Of a stretch of 7,338 nucleotides of DNA, positions 1 through 6,083 are shown piece by piece. The stretch lies in the NCBI RefSeq assembly GCF_000297435.1, contig NZ_CAIP01000118.1, forward strand, positions 1 through 7,338, written 5' to 3'. Each line of letters begins with the position of its first letter. Position 1 is the first letter of the stretch. A program made the position numbers and the translations under genes. The notes below the pieces were generated by a model. The model was not told the origin of the DNA, did no database searches, and saw only the letters and a program-made list of their open reading frames with translations. The stretch is from Microcystis sp. T1-4 (GTDB taxonomy: Bacteria > Cyanobacteriota > Cyanobacteriia > Cyanobacteriales > Microcystaceae).

Positions 1-82
1 TTCGATGTCCAGCAATACGAGGTTTTCCGCCACAGATACCAGGAGTGATTTCAATATGTTGTGAGATAACTAAAGATGACAT
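1..82 (-). CDS. DUF433-family antitoxin, 5' end only (cut by window edge)
   Basis: The minus strand opens with ATG at 82-80 and reads 27 codons without a stop to the window edge. The peptide includes ITPGICGGKPRIAGHR, the hallmark N-terminal stretch of DUF433 proteins (a Pro-Gly, then GGKPRIAG-R). These are small proteins of about 70-110 residues, usually the antitoxin partner of a DUF5615 PIN-like toxin. The rest of the gene and any partner lie outside the window. It is transcribed away from a second DUF433 gene starting at 317, so the two share a 234-bp divergent spacer. The two proteins differ clearly within this region (GGKPRIAG against SGKPCIVN), so this is not a recent duplication. The family call is firm; the antitoxin role comes from family knowledge. 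Confidence 0.8.
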   Translation of the reverse strand, partial: MSSLVISQHIEITPGICGGKPRIAGHR

Positions 83-152
83 AATTACTTGGCAATAATA
101 TTAATAAATTGTTATTATCATACCATTTTTTCCCCAGTAAGGCCACATCAGT

Positions 153-160
153 GCGATCGC
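153..160. repeat. HIP1 octamer GCGATCGC
   Basis: This is a perfect copy of HIP1, the palindrome over-represented in many cyanobacterial genomes. It lies in the spacer between the two divergent DUF433 genes and supports a cyanobacterial origin. Confidence 0.9.
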
Positions 161-283
161 CGCTCTTTTAGAGTGGATTAAGGTAGTGTAATGCAGCTTA
201 TTGATAATAGAATTTTTGAAACCTAAAAGTCGAGGGTTTTGGTTTTAAGATTTATCAAGCTTAAAGTACAATTAACATTAAGC

Positions 284-289
284 TATAAT
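284..289 (+). promoter_or_regulatory. Probable -10 box for the DUF433/DUF5615 pair
   Basis: A perfect TATAAT lies 27 bp before the ATG at 317. The hexamer 17 bp upstream (261-266, TTAAAG) matches the -35 consensus at only three positions, so the promoter would depend on the -10 box or an activator. Transcription would start near 296, giving a leader of about 20 nt without a clear Shine-Dalgarno sequence. The whole region is AT-rich, so a chance match is possible. Confidence 0.4.
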
Positions 290-316
290 AATCATTAGTC
301 AACAACAGTTATTACT

Positions 317-565
317 ATGTCTTTTGCAGCTAAATATCGAGATCGGATTGTGATTAACCCAGACATTCGCAGTGGCAAACCTTGCATTGTCAATACTCGT
401 ATTGCAGTAGCAGATATTTTTGATTATCTAGGAGGAGGGATGACTATTGAAGAAATATTAGATGATTTCCCCGATCTTACCTTAGAAGATATACAAGCCT
501 GTTTTGCATTTGCCGCCGAGCGGGATCGTCGTTTAATGGTTATTCCCTATGAAACTGCTATTTGA
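317..565 (+). CDS. DUF433-family antitoxin
   Basis: This 82-residue protein has the full DUF433 layout. An N-terminal strand leads into INPDIRSGKPCIVNTRI (residues 13-29). A helix with GGGMTIEEIL and DDFPDLTLEDI (about 40-59) follows, then a C-terminal helix AFAAERDRR. In DUF433 proteins this forms a small helical, winged-helix-like DNA-binding fold that also binds the toxin. The usual KPRIxGTRI reads KPCIVNTRI here, so two normally small or charged positions have changed. It overlaps the downstream DUF5615 gene by 17 nt in another frame, a typical coupled antitoxin-first operon. The ATG at 317 was chosen because it gives a family-typical length and follows a -10 box at a sensible distance; no strong ribosome-binding site is visible. 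Family assignment is confident; the antitoxin role is by family and arrangement. Confidence 0.88.
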   Translation: MSFAAKYRDRIVINPDIRSGKPCIVNTRIAVADIFDYLGGGMTIEEILDDFPDLTLEDIQACFAFAAERDRRLMVIPYETAI

Positions 566-881
566 CGAAAACTTATCACCTAAACTACCTCTGTTACTGG
601 TATCACATTTTCCGGATAGCGCTCATGTTAGAGATTGTAGCCTAAAAGGGTTTCCCGATCAAAGGATTTGGGAATATGCGCGTATCAATGGATTTATAAT
701 TGTCTCGAAAGATGCTGATTTTTATCAACGGAGTTTGTTGTATGGCCAACCTCCAAAGTTCATCTGGTTGAGGATTGTAAATTGTACCACTTATCATCTA
801 ATCAGTCTTATTTTAAAACATAAACAAGCTATTAAGAGATTTAGCGATAATTCTACCGAGTCTGTTTTAGTAATTACATAA
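549..881 (+). CDS. DUF5615 PIN-like toxin, putative nuclease
   Basis: This 110-residue protein begins MKLLFDENLSPKL, the DUF5615 signature in which Asp6 and Glu7 in the first strand belong to the acidic metal-binding set of PIN-like nucleases. DQRIWEYA (37-44) and SKDADF (53-58, with two Asp) supply the remaining conserved positions, and the C-terminal strand ends SVLVIT. Length and motif order match complete members. The family is predicted to cleave RNA as the toxin of a type II TA pair. It overlaps the DUF433 gene by 17 nt, with its ATG inside the last antitoxin codons, so translation is probably coupled. All visible acidic residues are present, so it looks functional. The substrate cannot be told from sequence. 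Confidence 0.85.
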   Translation: MKLLFDENLSPKLPLLLVSHFPDSAHVRDCSLKGFPDQRIWEYARINGFIIVSKDADFYQRSLLYGQPPKFIWLRIVNCTTYHLISLILKHKQAIKRFSDNSTESVLVIT

Positions 882-897
882 TCATATATTATCCTCA

Positions 898-905
898 GCG
901 ATCGC
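898..905. repeat. HIP1 octamer GCGATCGC
   Basis: A second perfect HIP1 site, 17 bp after the DUF5615 stop codon and just before the palindrome at 917-942. Confidence 0.9.
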
Positions 906-916
906 TTTTCTGATCG

Positions 917-942
917 GGTGCATTAACAAAGTATAATGCGCC
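917..942. repeat. Short palindrome, possible terminator or REP-like element
   Basis: GGTGCATTA (917-925) can pair with TAATGCGCC (934-942) around an 8-nt loop, giving a nine-pair stem with one G-T pair. It lies 35 bp beyond the DUF5615 stop. No T-run follows, so a classic rho-independent terminator is unlikely. It resembles the dispersed cyanobacterial palindromes of the GGTGCGTTA type, from which this may be a degenerate copy. That resemblance is from memory. Confidence 0.45.
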
Positions 943-985
943 TTAAGTACCTAAGCAAAATTAATTACACATTTCGATAAAGCTT

Positions 986-1013
986 TTGCCTCTTGCCTAT
1001 TGCCTCTTGCCTG
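986..1013. repeat. Heptamer tandem repeat (STRR-like), four units
   Basis: Four consecutive heptamers read TTGCCTC, TTGCCTA, TTGCCTC and TTGCCTG; only the last base varies. Heptamer arrays of this kind are the short tandemly repeated repetitive (STRR) sequences known from filamentous and colonial cyanobacteria. The array lies in non-coding DNA between two TA operons. Unit number often differs between strains. Confidence 0.8.
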
Positions 1014-1062
1014 TCTTCACTAGGAAATTTATTTTGCATGACTACTTATTTATTGTCTATTG

Positions 1063-1137
1063 ATGAAATGATCCAAAGACGTTAATTTAAAAGATTGAGT
1101 TCAGGGGAGTTTGTTGGGTTGGTCTTGTGTTAAAATT
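1063..1137 (+). repeat. 75-bp direct repeat, copy 1 (upstream of hicBA)
   Basis: These 75 bp recur at 1949-2023 with one mismatch (T at 1100, G at 1986). Outside the block the two copies diverge at once. Copy 1 ends 51 bp before the hicB ATG. There are no terminal inverted repeats and all frames contain stops, so it is neither an insertion sequence nor a coding fragment. It contains AT-rich stretches and TAAAAT near its end (1131-1136), but no well-spaced -35 box. Confidence 0.9.
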
Positions 1138-1188
1138 AAGCTGGAGTAAATTCTAATCCCCGCTTAAAATTTCAACGGAACAATCACC

Positions 1189-1452
1189 ATGAACTTTTAT
1201 ACCGTTATTCTGAGAAAAAGTGCAGATTATTGGGTTTCATTATGTCTTGAAAATGGATTAGTTGGACAAGGAGAAACTCAGGAAAAAGCTATTGAAAAAC
1301 TAAAAGAAGCGATTGAATCTTTTTGGGAGATTTATCATGATCAAGCCAATATATATACCAGTACTATTCCTATAGACGAACTTCATGAATTTTTAACTGT
1401 GGGAGATTCTGAAACTCCCGAAACTTACGAACTCAGAAAAGTTTATGCCTAA
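1189..1452 (+). CDS. hicB: HicB-family antitoxin, single-domain form
   Basis: This 87-residue protein is the antitoxin that binds and blocks HicA. The N-terminal half (about 3-45) carries the HicB partial RNase H-like pattern: a strand YTVILRK, a second strand ending DYWVSLCLENGLVGQGET, then the helix QEKAIEKLKEAIESFWE. The tail has no recognisable helix-turn-helix or ribbon-helix-helix domain, unlike longer HicB proteins, so DNA binding and autoregulation are not evident. hicB comes first and overlaps hicA by 8 nt (1445-1452), the reverse of the E. coli order but common in cyanobacteria. The ATG at 1189 has a weak GGA nine bases upstream. The 75-bp repeat ends 51 bp before the start, so the gene's promoter probably lies in or just after it. 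Confidence 0.85.
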   Translation: MNFYTVILRKSADYWVSLCLENGLVGQGETQEKAIEKLKEAIESFWEIYHDQANIYTSTIPIDELHEFLTVGDSETPETYELRKVYA

Positions 1453-1684
1453 AAATATTCCTTCTCTTAAACCCAAAGCACTAATCAAAATTCTTGAAAA
1501 AGGAGGCTGTCAATTTTATCGAGAAGGAAAAGGTGATCATCGTTTATATTGTAGAGTATTGTATAATCAACGTCGAATCGTTCCTATCGATATAGGTGCA
1601 AAAGAAATGTCCCCTGCTTATGTTTTACGAATTTTTAGAAAATTTGGTTTTACAGATGAAGAAATAGAACATTTATTAAAATAG
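1445..1684 (+). CDS. hicA: HicA-family mRNA interferase toxin
   Basis: This 79-residue protein has the compact double-stranded-RNA-binding-like fold expected of HicA. Residues 5-20 (IPSLKPKALIKILEKG) form the first helix. GCQFYREGKGDHRLY (21-35) follows and contains the catalytic His32 in a Gly-Asp-His setting, where many HicA proteins have Gly-Ser-His. A strand RRIVPIDI comes next, then the helix SPAYVLRIFRKFGFT. HicA toxins cleave mRNAs and tmRNA independently of ribosomes, and HicB masks the histidine. Length is normal and nothing is missing, so the pair looks active. The ATG lies inside the last hicB codons, so translation is probably coupled. There is no strong terminator; a weak CGTTTT/AAAACG inverted repeat lies at 1696-1709. 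Confidence 0.86.
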   Translation: MPKNIPSLKPKALIKILEKGGCQFYREGKGDHRLYCRVLYNQRRIVPIDIGAKEMSPAYVLRIFRKFGFTDEEIEHLLK

Positions 1685-1948
1685 ATGATTGAAGGCGTTT
1701 TTTAAAACGAAGAAATTATCTATTCTAGTACGCTTTATCTTAATTTTATTTCCAAGAGCTAAAATAAAGCCAAAGCTAGTTTTTTAGGTACATTAACACA
1801 AGAGTAAAACCCTCGATTGCTTGTTATAAATTGATTTAATGATTAATTTTCACCCAGTCATCGTCGATAAATTAGCGTGCCTTAAAAACAGGTAAAGTGA
1901 CTATCACCATTTTGCGTAATTTTTCGCTCTGTTAATGAACTTTTGATT
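1685..1948. other. Intergenic stretch after hicA, no gene seen
   Basis: This AT-rich DNA has stops in all frames and no recognisable gene remnant. Its only structure is a weak short inverted repeat (CGTTTT at 1696-1701, AAAACG at 1704-1709) just after hicA, whose 2-nt loop makes it a poor hairpin. The second copy of the 75-bp repeat begins right after this stretch. A minus-strand reading near 1860-1880 gives a short DDDW-like peptide, too short to assign. Confidence 0.4.
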
Positions 1949-2023
1949 ATGAAATGATCCAAAGACGTTAATTTAAAAGATTGAGGTCAGGGGAGTTTGT
2001 TGGGTTGGTCTTGTGTTAAAATT
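1949..2023 (+). repeat. 75-bp direct repeat, copy 2 (upstream of the PIN-partner antitoxin)
   Basis: This copy matches 1063-1137 at 74 of 75 positions and has the same orientation. It ends 55 bp before the ATG at 2079, almost the same distance as copy 1 has to hicB (51 bp). The downstream genes are unrelated, so the match is not due to duplication of a whole TA operon. The two copies bracket hicBA completely, so recombination between them would excise an 886-bp circle carrying that module. Confidence 0.9.
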
Positions 2024-2065
2024 GGGTTAGGGCTAGTCTGAATCATTTATCCTGTATCATTTAAC

Positions 2066-2072
2066 GGTGGAG
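2066..2072 (+). promoter_or_regulatory. Ribosome-binding site that decides the 2079 start
   Basis: GGTGGAG lies six bases before the ATG at 2079 and is the best Shine-Dalgarno match among the TA genes here. A GTG at 2067 would extend the protein by four residues (VEKT) but would lie inside this site, so ATG 2079 is preferred. Confidence 0.6.
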
Positions 2073-2078
2073 AAAACT

Positions 2079-2339
2079 ATGCTAAAAACCTTTAAAGCAA
2101 TTTTGAAAAATAATACCCTTCAATGGCTTGATGAAACCCCTGAAATTAACTCCGAATATCCTGTCAATGTTTATATTACCTTACTAGAAGAAAATATCAT
2201 TGGTGAAAATCGATCTAACAGTCAAAAAATGGCCAATGCTTTGAAAAAAATTGCTAATAATAATACTTTTACTGATGTTGATACCCAACAGTGGCAACAA
2301 CAAAATCGGTGCGATCGCTCTCTTCCCAATCGGGATTAA
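2079..2339 (+). CDS. Small antitoxin-like protein, partner of PIN-domain toxin
   Basis: This 86-residue protein resembles a cyanobacterial family usually found directly before PIN-domain toxins; it has no symbol I would vouch for. The N-terminus (FKAILKNNTLQWLDETP, 5-21) followed by YPVNVYITLLEE (27-38) reads like a small AbrB/VapB-type strand-rich DNA-binding part. The middle QKMANALKKIANNNTF is helical, and the tail DTQQWQQQNRCDRSLPNRD (68-86) ends in the family-typical arginine-rich DR-LP-RD motif that probably grips the toxin. The gene is intact even though its toxin gene is truncated, so it is now an orphan. A HIP1 octamer lies inside it (2311-2318). The family resemblance is from memory; the antitoxin role rests on context. 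Confidence 0.7.
   Translation: MLKTFKAILKNNTLQWLDETPEINSEYPVNVYITLLEENIIGENRSNSQKMANALKKIANNNTFTDVDTQQWQQQNRCDRSLPNRD
2311..2318. repeat. HIP1 octamer GCGATCGC inside the antitoxin gene
   Basis: A third perfect HIP1 site, within the codons for the Cys-Asp-Arg part of the antitoxin's C-terminal motif. HIP1 sites inside coding sequence are usual in cyanobacteria. Confidence 0.9.
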
Positions 2340-2342
2340 ATC

Positions 2343-2534
2343 ATGTTATTAGATAGCAATATTATTATCTATGCCGCTCAATTGGAAAATAAATTTCTCC
2401 GGGAGTTTATTGCAGAAAATTCTCCTTATGTATCTGCTTTATCCTATCTGGAAGTTTTAGGCTACCATCGGTTAAATCATCAGCGTTATAGGAAATCGGA
2501 GCGAAACCGGCGTATTTATCCATGTCATCCTTGA
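2343..2534 (+). pseudogene. PIN-domain (VapC-type) toxin, truncated at the 3' end
   Basis: It starts three bases after the antitoxin stop and reads MLLDSNIIIYAA, the classic first strand of a PIN domain with catalytic Asp4. The second conserved acid is Glu37 in SYLEVLGY. After about residue 45 the family pattern ends, and the last 18 codons are antisense of the neighbouring hsdM gene, ending at a chance TGA (2532-2534). A normal PIN toxin has about 130 residues and needs two more acids in its C-terminal half, both missing here. The product should be a non-functional stub. The break falls at about 2476, exactly where hsdM also loses its family pattern, so one rearrangement cut both genes. Family and truncation are confident. 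Confidence 0.85.
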
Positions 2535-4014
2535 AAAGCTCAGATGCTGTTCGGAGTTCTAACCATGTTCCGTCTTTTTCATCGATGAGATTATAAAATT
2601 TCTCTAGGGCCTCGGTTAACTTGTCCAGATGCTTGCGATAGTTTTGTAAAAGAGCGATCAATCCCTGATACTCTCGATCGATACTCTGGCAATAACCGAC
2701 AACCAAATCGATAAAACGCTTCGATTCGCTCCGATAGAGCCAGACAATCGAGAGAATATTCTGTAACTGTTCTGGGCTAAAATCGTTGATCGTCCGGTTT
2801 ACTTTCCGGTAAATATTGCGGGCATCGATCATTAATATCTTATCTTGAAGCTCGGCGGGGTTCCCTCGATCGAGAAACCACAACTCGCAGGGTACGGAGC
2901 GGGTATAGAAAAAGTTAGAGCGGATCGCGATCATTATGTCCACCGTTCCCGTCTCGATTAACTTCTGTCTTACCTTGCCTTCGTCTCTCCCGGCGCTGGA
3001 AGCTTGGGAAGAGATGACAAAACCGGCTTTTCCTCGATCATTGAGATAGCTGTAGAAGTAACTGATCCATAGATAGTTACCGTTGGAAACTTTGTTACTT
3101 TTATTGACCCCCGGCAATCCGAAGGGTAAGCGCTCATCACCATCTACCTTACTATCCACCTCGTCCACGTTGAAGGGAGGATTGGCCATCACATAATCCA
3201 CTTTCCCGGCCAATGCCAGCGGATCCTCGTAGTAGGTGATCGCTTTTTGGATATCCCCTTCTAAACCGTGAACCGCGAGATTCATCTTGGCTAAACGAAT
3301 TGTGGTCGGATTCTTCTCTAAACCTTTAAAAGTTAACATCTGGGGATTGATGCGCTGTCTCTCAACGAAATGTGCGCTCTGGACAAACACTCCCCCCGAA
3401 CCACAGGCAGGATCGAAAACCAATCCGTGATCGGGTTCTAAAACATTGGCGATCAAAGATACTAGAGAAACGGGAGTAAAAAACTCTCCGTTATCGTGAG
3501 CTTTGAGATTAGCGAATTGAGTTAGGAAATACTCGTAAATTCGCCCGAAAATATCCCCATCGGCTTTTTTTAACTCTTATGGGTTTAAAATCCGTAGTAA
3601 ATTCCCTAATACCACGTTATCTAGTTCTTGGTATTCCGTTTTCGGTAAAATACCCCCTCAAGGTGGATAATCCCCGTCGATCGATAGCATTGCTTCCATT
3701 AAGGAGGTTGATCGATTGACGCTATCGGGGAGCGCCACCAGAAAATCGAACTGAGCTTTTTCTTGGAGATAGATCGCTCCTTTGCACAAGAAATCTTCTT
3801 TGGTTAAGGAGCGTGTTTTACCCCCTCGCTTCGGTAAATCCGCCTCTACCTCCCTCTTAACCTTGAGAAAACGAATGTAGGCATGACGGAGGAAAATCAA
3901 GCCCATAACGGGCAGAAAATACTCGTTACTGGCATAGTTAGAATTAGCGCGCAGGGTGTCGGCCGCTTTCCAGAGCTTTTTTTCGATCGCTTCGATGTTG
4001 TCCAGTTGGGCCAT
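2407..4014 (-). pseudogene. hsdM: Type I restriction-modification methyltransferase subunit (HsdM), broken
   Basis: Read from the ATG at 4014, one frame covers nearly the whole N6-adenine methyltransferase subunit. It has an HsdM N-terminal helical domain (MAQLDNIEAIEKKLWKAAD onward). The S-adenosylmethionine-binding motif DPACGSGG falls at codons 201-208 and the catalytic NPPF at codons 278-281. The frame is cut by TGA at 3660-3658 (codon 119, where relatives have Leu in PPLRG) and by TAA at 3579-3577 (codon 146, where Glu is expected in NPEELKKADG). Both are in-frame single-codon changes with intact coding on either side. Homology ends near 2476 (codon 513, NADD). The last 22 codons, to the stop at 2407, are antisense of the PIN gene. 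The C-terminal tail, hsdS and hsdR are absent. Catalytic motifs survive in the last open part, which could only restart at a weak TTG (3456). It is almost certainly dead. Confidence 0.9.
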
Positions 4015-4312
4015 GAAATTTTACTCAAGAATTAGGTAGATGGTCGAGCCTGAAGGGAAAATTAAGGGGTTTGGTATAGTATCTATTTTCTCAAGTAATG
4101 GCAGCGATGGTTAATGGCCCTCACCCCTAACCCCTCTCCCAGAACAAACGGCAGGGTTCTTTCGATAGACTAGAGTTATGGCCCCAGAGTAAGGAGCTAG
4201 TGGCGAGAAAAGCTTAATAATTGAGATAAACCGATCGAGCGAGAATATCGTCTAGAATTAATTAGCTCAAAAAATCCTGACTGAATCTACCTTTAAGCGA
4301 ACTTTTCTAAAA
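4015..4312. other. Divergent intergenic region between hsdM remnant and DHH gene
   Basis: No coding potential is seen in this 298-bp stretch. It should carry the old hsdM promoter (minus) and the DHH gene's promoter (plus), but neither shows a convincing -35/-10 pair. It contains the C-rich repeat at 4118-4141. No Shine-Dalgarno sequence precedes the DHH start at 4313. Confidence 0.4.
4118..4141. repeat. C-rich dispersed repeat (CCCTCACCCC type)
   Basis: CCCTCACCCCTAACCCCTCT and the following CCCA form a C-rich run built on a seven-to-eight-base period. Sequences of this wording recur between genes in many cyanobacterial genomes. Only one copy occurs in this window, so the dispersed-repeat call rests on general knowledge. 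Confidence 0.5.
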
Positions 4313-5536
4313 ATGATGGCTGAATTACTGAGTCTAGTTCCTGCCAAGTCCCTCGAAACCGATGTAGTGGTAGGGGAACCGTCGGCAGTGTGTCCCCTTC
4401 CTCCAGTCACGGTTAGTAATGATACCCTACTTATTTCCCTGATCGATCGCCTGCGACGTACTTTGGAAAATCATCGCGGCGAAAATCAAATTGTGGTGAT
4501 GCAGGATTTCCCGGATCCCGATGCTCTTTCTAGTGCCTGGGCCTATCAAATTATCGCCGAACAGTACAATATTCACTGCGATATAGTCTATGCGGGGACT
4601 CTCTCCCATCAGGAAAATGTCGCTTTGGTAAAACTAACGGGTTTACCGGCTAAACGTTGGGGAGTCCATACCCTCAAGGATAGAGATCTTTCGGTTTATC
4701 AGGGTTGTGTTTTTGTCGATGGTCAGGGAACCAATAGTCAGTTAACCACTCTGGTTAAACAGGCAAAAATTCCCATTATTGTCGTGATTGATCATCATAC
4801 TCGCCAAGGGGATCTAGAGGCGGAATTTGTCGATATTCGTCCCCAAATCCGGGCAACAGCGACGATGTTAACCCAATATATCCAAAAAGGGTTAATAAGT
4901 TTTAATAGTAGCGATACCGTCCATGTTAAGTGTGCCACAGCCTTGATGCACGGATTGCGATCGGATACGAATAATTTAATGCAAGCGCAAGAGTGTGAAT
5001 TTATTGCTGCTGGTTATCTCAGTCGTTTCTACGATGCTCAATTATTAAACGCTGTCTTGCAATCGGCCAGATCCCGACGGGTGATGGATGTGATCGAACG
5101 GGCCCTAAAAAACCGTATTATTAAAAATAATTATTCGATCGCCGGGGTCGGTTATTTGCGTTATGATGACCGAGATGCGATTCCCCAGGCTGCCGATTTT
5201 TTGGTGACAGAAGAAAATGTTCACACGGCTTTAGTTTACGGTATCGTTCACGATGAAGATGAGGATATCGAGTTAGTCATTGGTTCTATGCGTACCAGTA
5301 AAATTACCCTAGATCCCGATGAATTTCTCAAGGAAGCTTTCGGACAGGATAACCAAGGTCGCTTTTTTGGTGGTGGTCGTTATATGGCCGGAGGTTTTGA
5401 AATTCCTATCGGTTTCCTCGGTGGTTTTAATAATAATGCCGAATACGCAAAACTGAAGTGGGAACTATATGACACCCAAATTAAACAGAAACTTTCCCAT
5501 CTAGTTAACCCTGATGAAAAGGTAATTCGCACCTAG
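4313..5536 (+). CDS. DHH/DHHA1-family phosphoesterase (NrnA-like)
   Basis: This 407-residue protein has both domains of the DHH subfamily that includes NrnA oligoribonuclease/pAp phosphatase. In the DHH domain, motif I is DFPDPDALSS (65-74), motif II is the Asp in FVDGQGT (134-140), the name motif is VIDHH (158-162), and motif IV is GLRSDTNN (214-221). The DHHA1 domain ends with the glycine-rich substrate loop FFGGGRYMAGGFEIPIG (351-367). Motif I has Asp65 where the canonical HxxPDxD has His, so one metal ligand differs. The first 60 residues are an extension without recognised domain. It probably hydrolyses short RNAs or 3'-phosphoadenosine phosphate in the cytoplasm, but the exact substrate is uncertain. 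ATG codons stand at 4313 and 4316, and either could be used. sixA follows after 52 bp and may be co-transcribed. The gene is intact. Confidence 0.88.
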   Translation: MMAELLSLVPAKSLETDVVVGEPSAVCPLPPVTVSNDTLLISLIDRLRRTLENHRGENQIVVMQDFPDPDALSSAWAYQIIAEQYNIHCDIVYAGTLSHQENVALVKLTGLPAKRWGVHTLKDRDLSVYQGCVFVDGQGTNSQLTTLVKQAKIPIIVVIDHHTRQGDLEAEFVDIRPQIRATATMLTQYIQKGLISFNSSDTVHVKCATALMHGLRSDTNNLMQAQECEFIAAGYLSRFYDAQLLNAVLQSARSRRVMDVIERALKNRIIKNNYSIAGVGYLRYDDRDAIPQAADFLVTEENVHTALVYGIVHDEDEDIELVIGSMRTSKITLDPDEFLKEAFGQDNQGRFFGGGRYMAGGFEIPIGFLGGFNNNAEYAKLKWELYDTQIKQKLSHLVNPDEKVIRT

Positions 5537-5588
5537 GTATTAAATCTCAGCTATTTATTATCATCACCAAGACCGACCCGACACTGAT

Positions 5589-6083
5589 ATGAAACTTTAT
5601 TTTGTGCGTCATGGATTAGCAGGACAATCGGGGGATTATCTCAACGATAGGGAACGTCCTTTAACCGAGGAAGGTAGGTCCAAAACTGCTAAAGTTGCCC
5701 AAAGATTAGGACAGTTGGGGGTGAAATTTGACCTAATTTTGACTTCTCCCCTGGTGCGTGCGGTGCAAACCGCCGAAATTTTGCAAAAAGCGGGTTTAAG
5801 CCGTAAAATTGAGCAATTTAATCCCCTATCTCCCAACGGCAATATTCAAGATTGGCTGCAGTGGTGGCAAAAGTCGGACTATCAGCGAGAGGAAAACGCA
5901 ATCGCACTGGTGGGCCACGAACCGGATTTAGGTTATTGGACGGAAATGCTAGTTTGGGGCAAGTTTCAAGGAAAATTATCGGTCAAAAAGGCGGGAATAA
6001 TTGGTCTAGAGGTTCCCAATCAACAAAATCCCCTAGGCAAGTGTCAGTTATTCTGGTTGACAGCCCCGAAATTACTGCTCTAG
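5589..6083 (+). CDS. sixA: Phosphohistidine phosphatase SixA
   Basis: This 164-residue protein is a small histidine-phosphatase (RHG) family member of normal SixA length. MKLYFVRHG puts the phospho-accepting His8 next to Arg7. TSPLVRAVQTAE (52-63) supplies the second conserved Arg57, and GHEPDLG (109-115) the second catalytic His110. SixA removes phosphate from histidine residues of phosphorelay proteins; in E. coli it acts on ArcB and the nitrogen phosphotransferase system. Cyanobacteria lack ArcB, so the natural target here is unknown. The ATG at 5589 is the only start that keeps the first strand. It follows the DHH gene by 52 bp on the same strand, with an AT-rich gap that could hold its own promoter. 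All catalytic residues are present. Confidence 0.9.
   Translation: MKLYFVRHGLAGQSGDYLNDRERPLTEEGRSKTAKVAQRLGQLGVKFDLILTSPLVRAVQTAEILQKAGLSRKIEQFNPLSPNGNIQDWLQWWQKSDYQREENAIALVGHEPDLGYWTEMLVWGKFQGKLSVKKAGIIGLEVPNQQNPLGKCQLFWLTAPKLLL

Larger units (their letters stand above)
83..316. other. Divergent intergenic spacer between two DUF433 genes
   Basis: No reading frame here looks coding. The spacer lies between two outward-facing DUF433 genes, so it should hold promoters for both. On the plus side there is a good -10 box (284-289). On the minus side the best -10-like match is TATGAT (complement of 117-122), with no convincing -35. A HIP1 octamer sits at 153-160. No clear operator palindrome was found. 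Confidence 0.5.

Noticed and set aside
986..1013. CRISPR array or leader
   Set aside because: The units are only 7 bp and directly contiguous with no spacers; this is a heptamer tandem repeat.
1696..1709. Rho-independent terminator after hicA
   Set aside because: The CGTTTT/AAAACG stem has only a 2-nt loop, almost no GC pairs and no T-run after it.
1063..2023. Composite transposon or insertion sequence ends flanking hicBA
   Set aside because: The 75-bp direct repeats have no terminal inverted repeats, no target-site duplication was seen, and there is no transposase gene between or beside them.
3577..3660. Stop-codon recoding or selenocysteine insertion in hsdM
   Set aside because: The two stops differ (TGA and TAA), they sit at ordinary Leu and Glu positions, and the gene is also truncated, so plain inactivation is simpler.
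4427..4609. 60-codon minus-strand open frame inside the DHH gene
   Set aside because: It is antisense to the conserved motif I region of a strong gene, resembles no family, and has no start signal.
5636..5842. 68-codon minus-strand open frame inside sixA
   Set aside because: It is a shadow of the SixA coding sequence; its composition is explained by the sense gene and there is no independent evidence.
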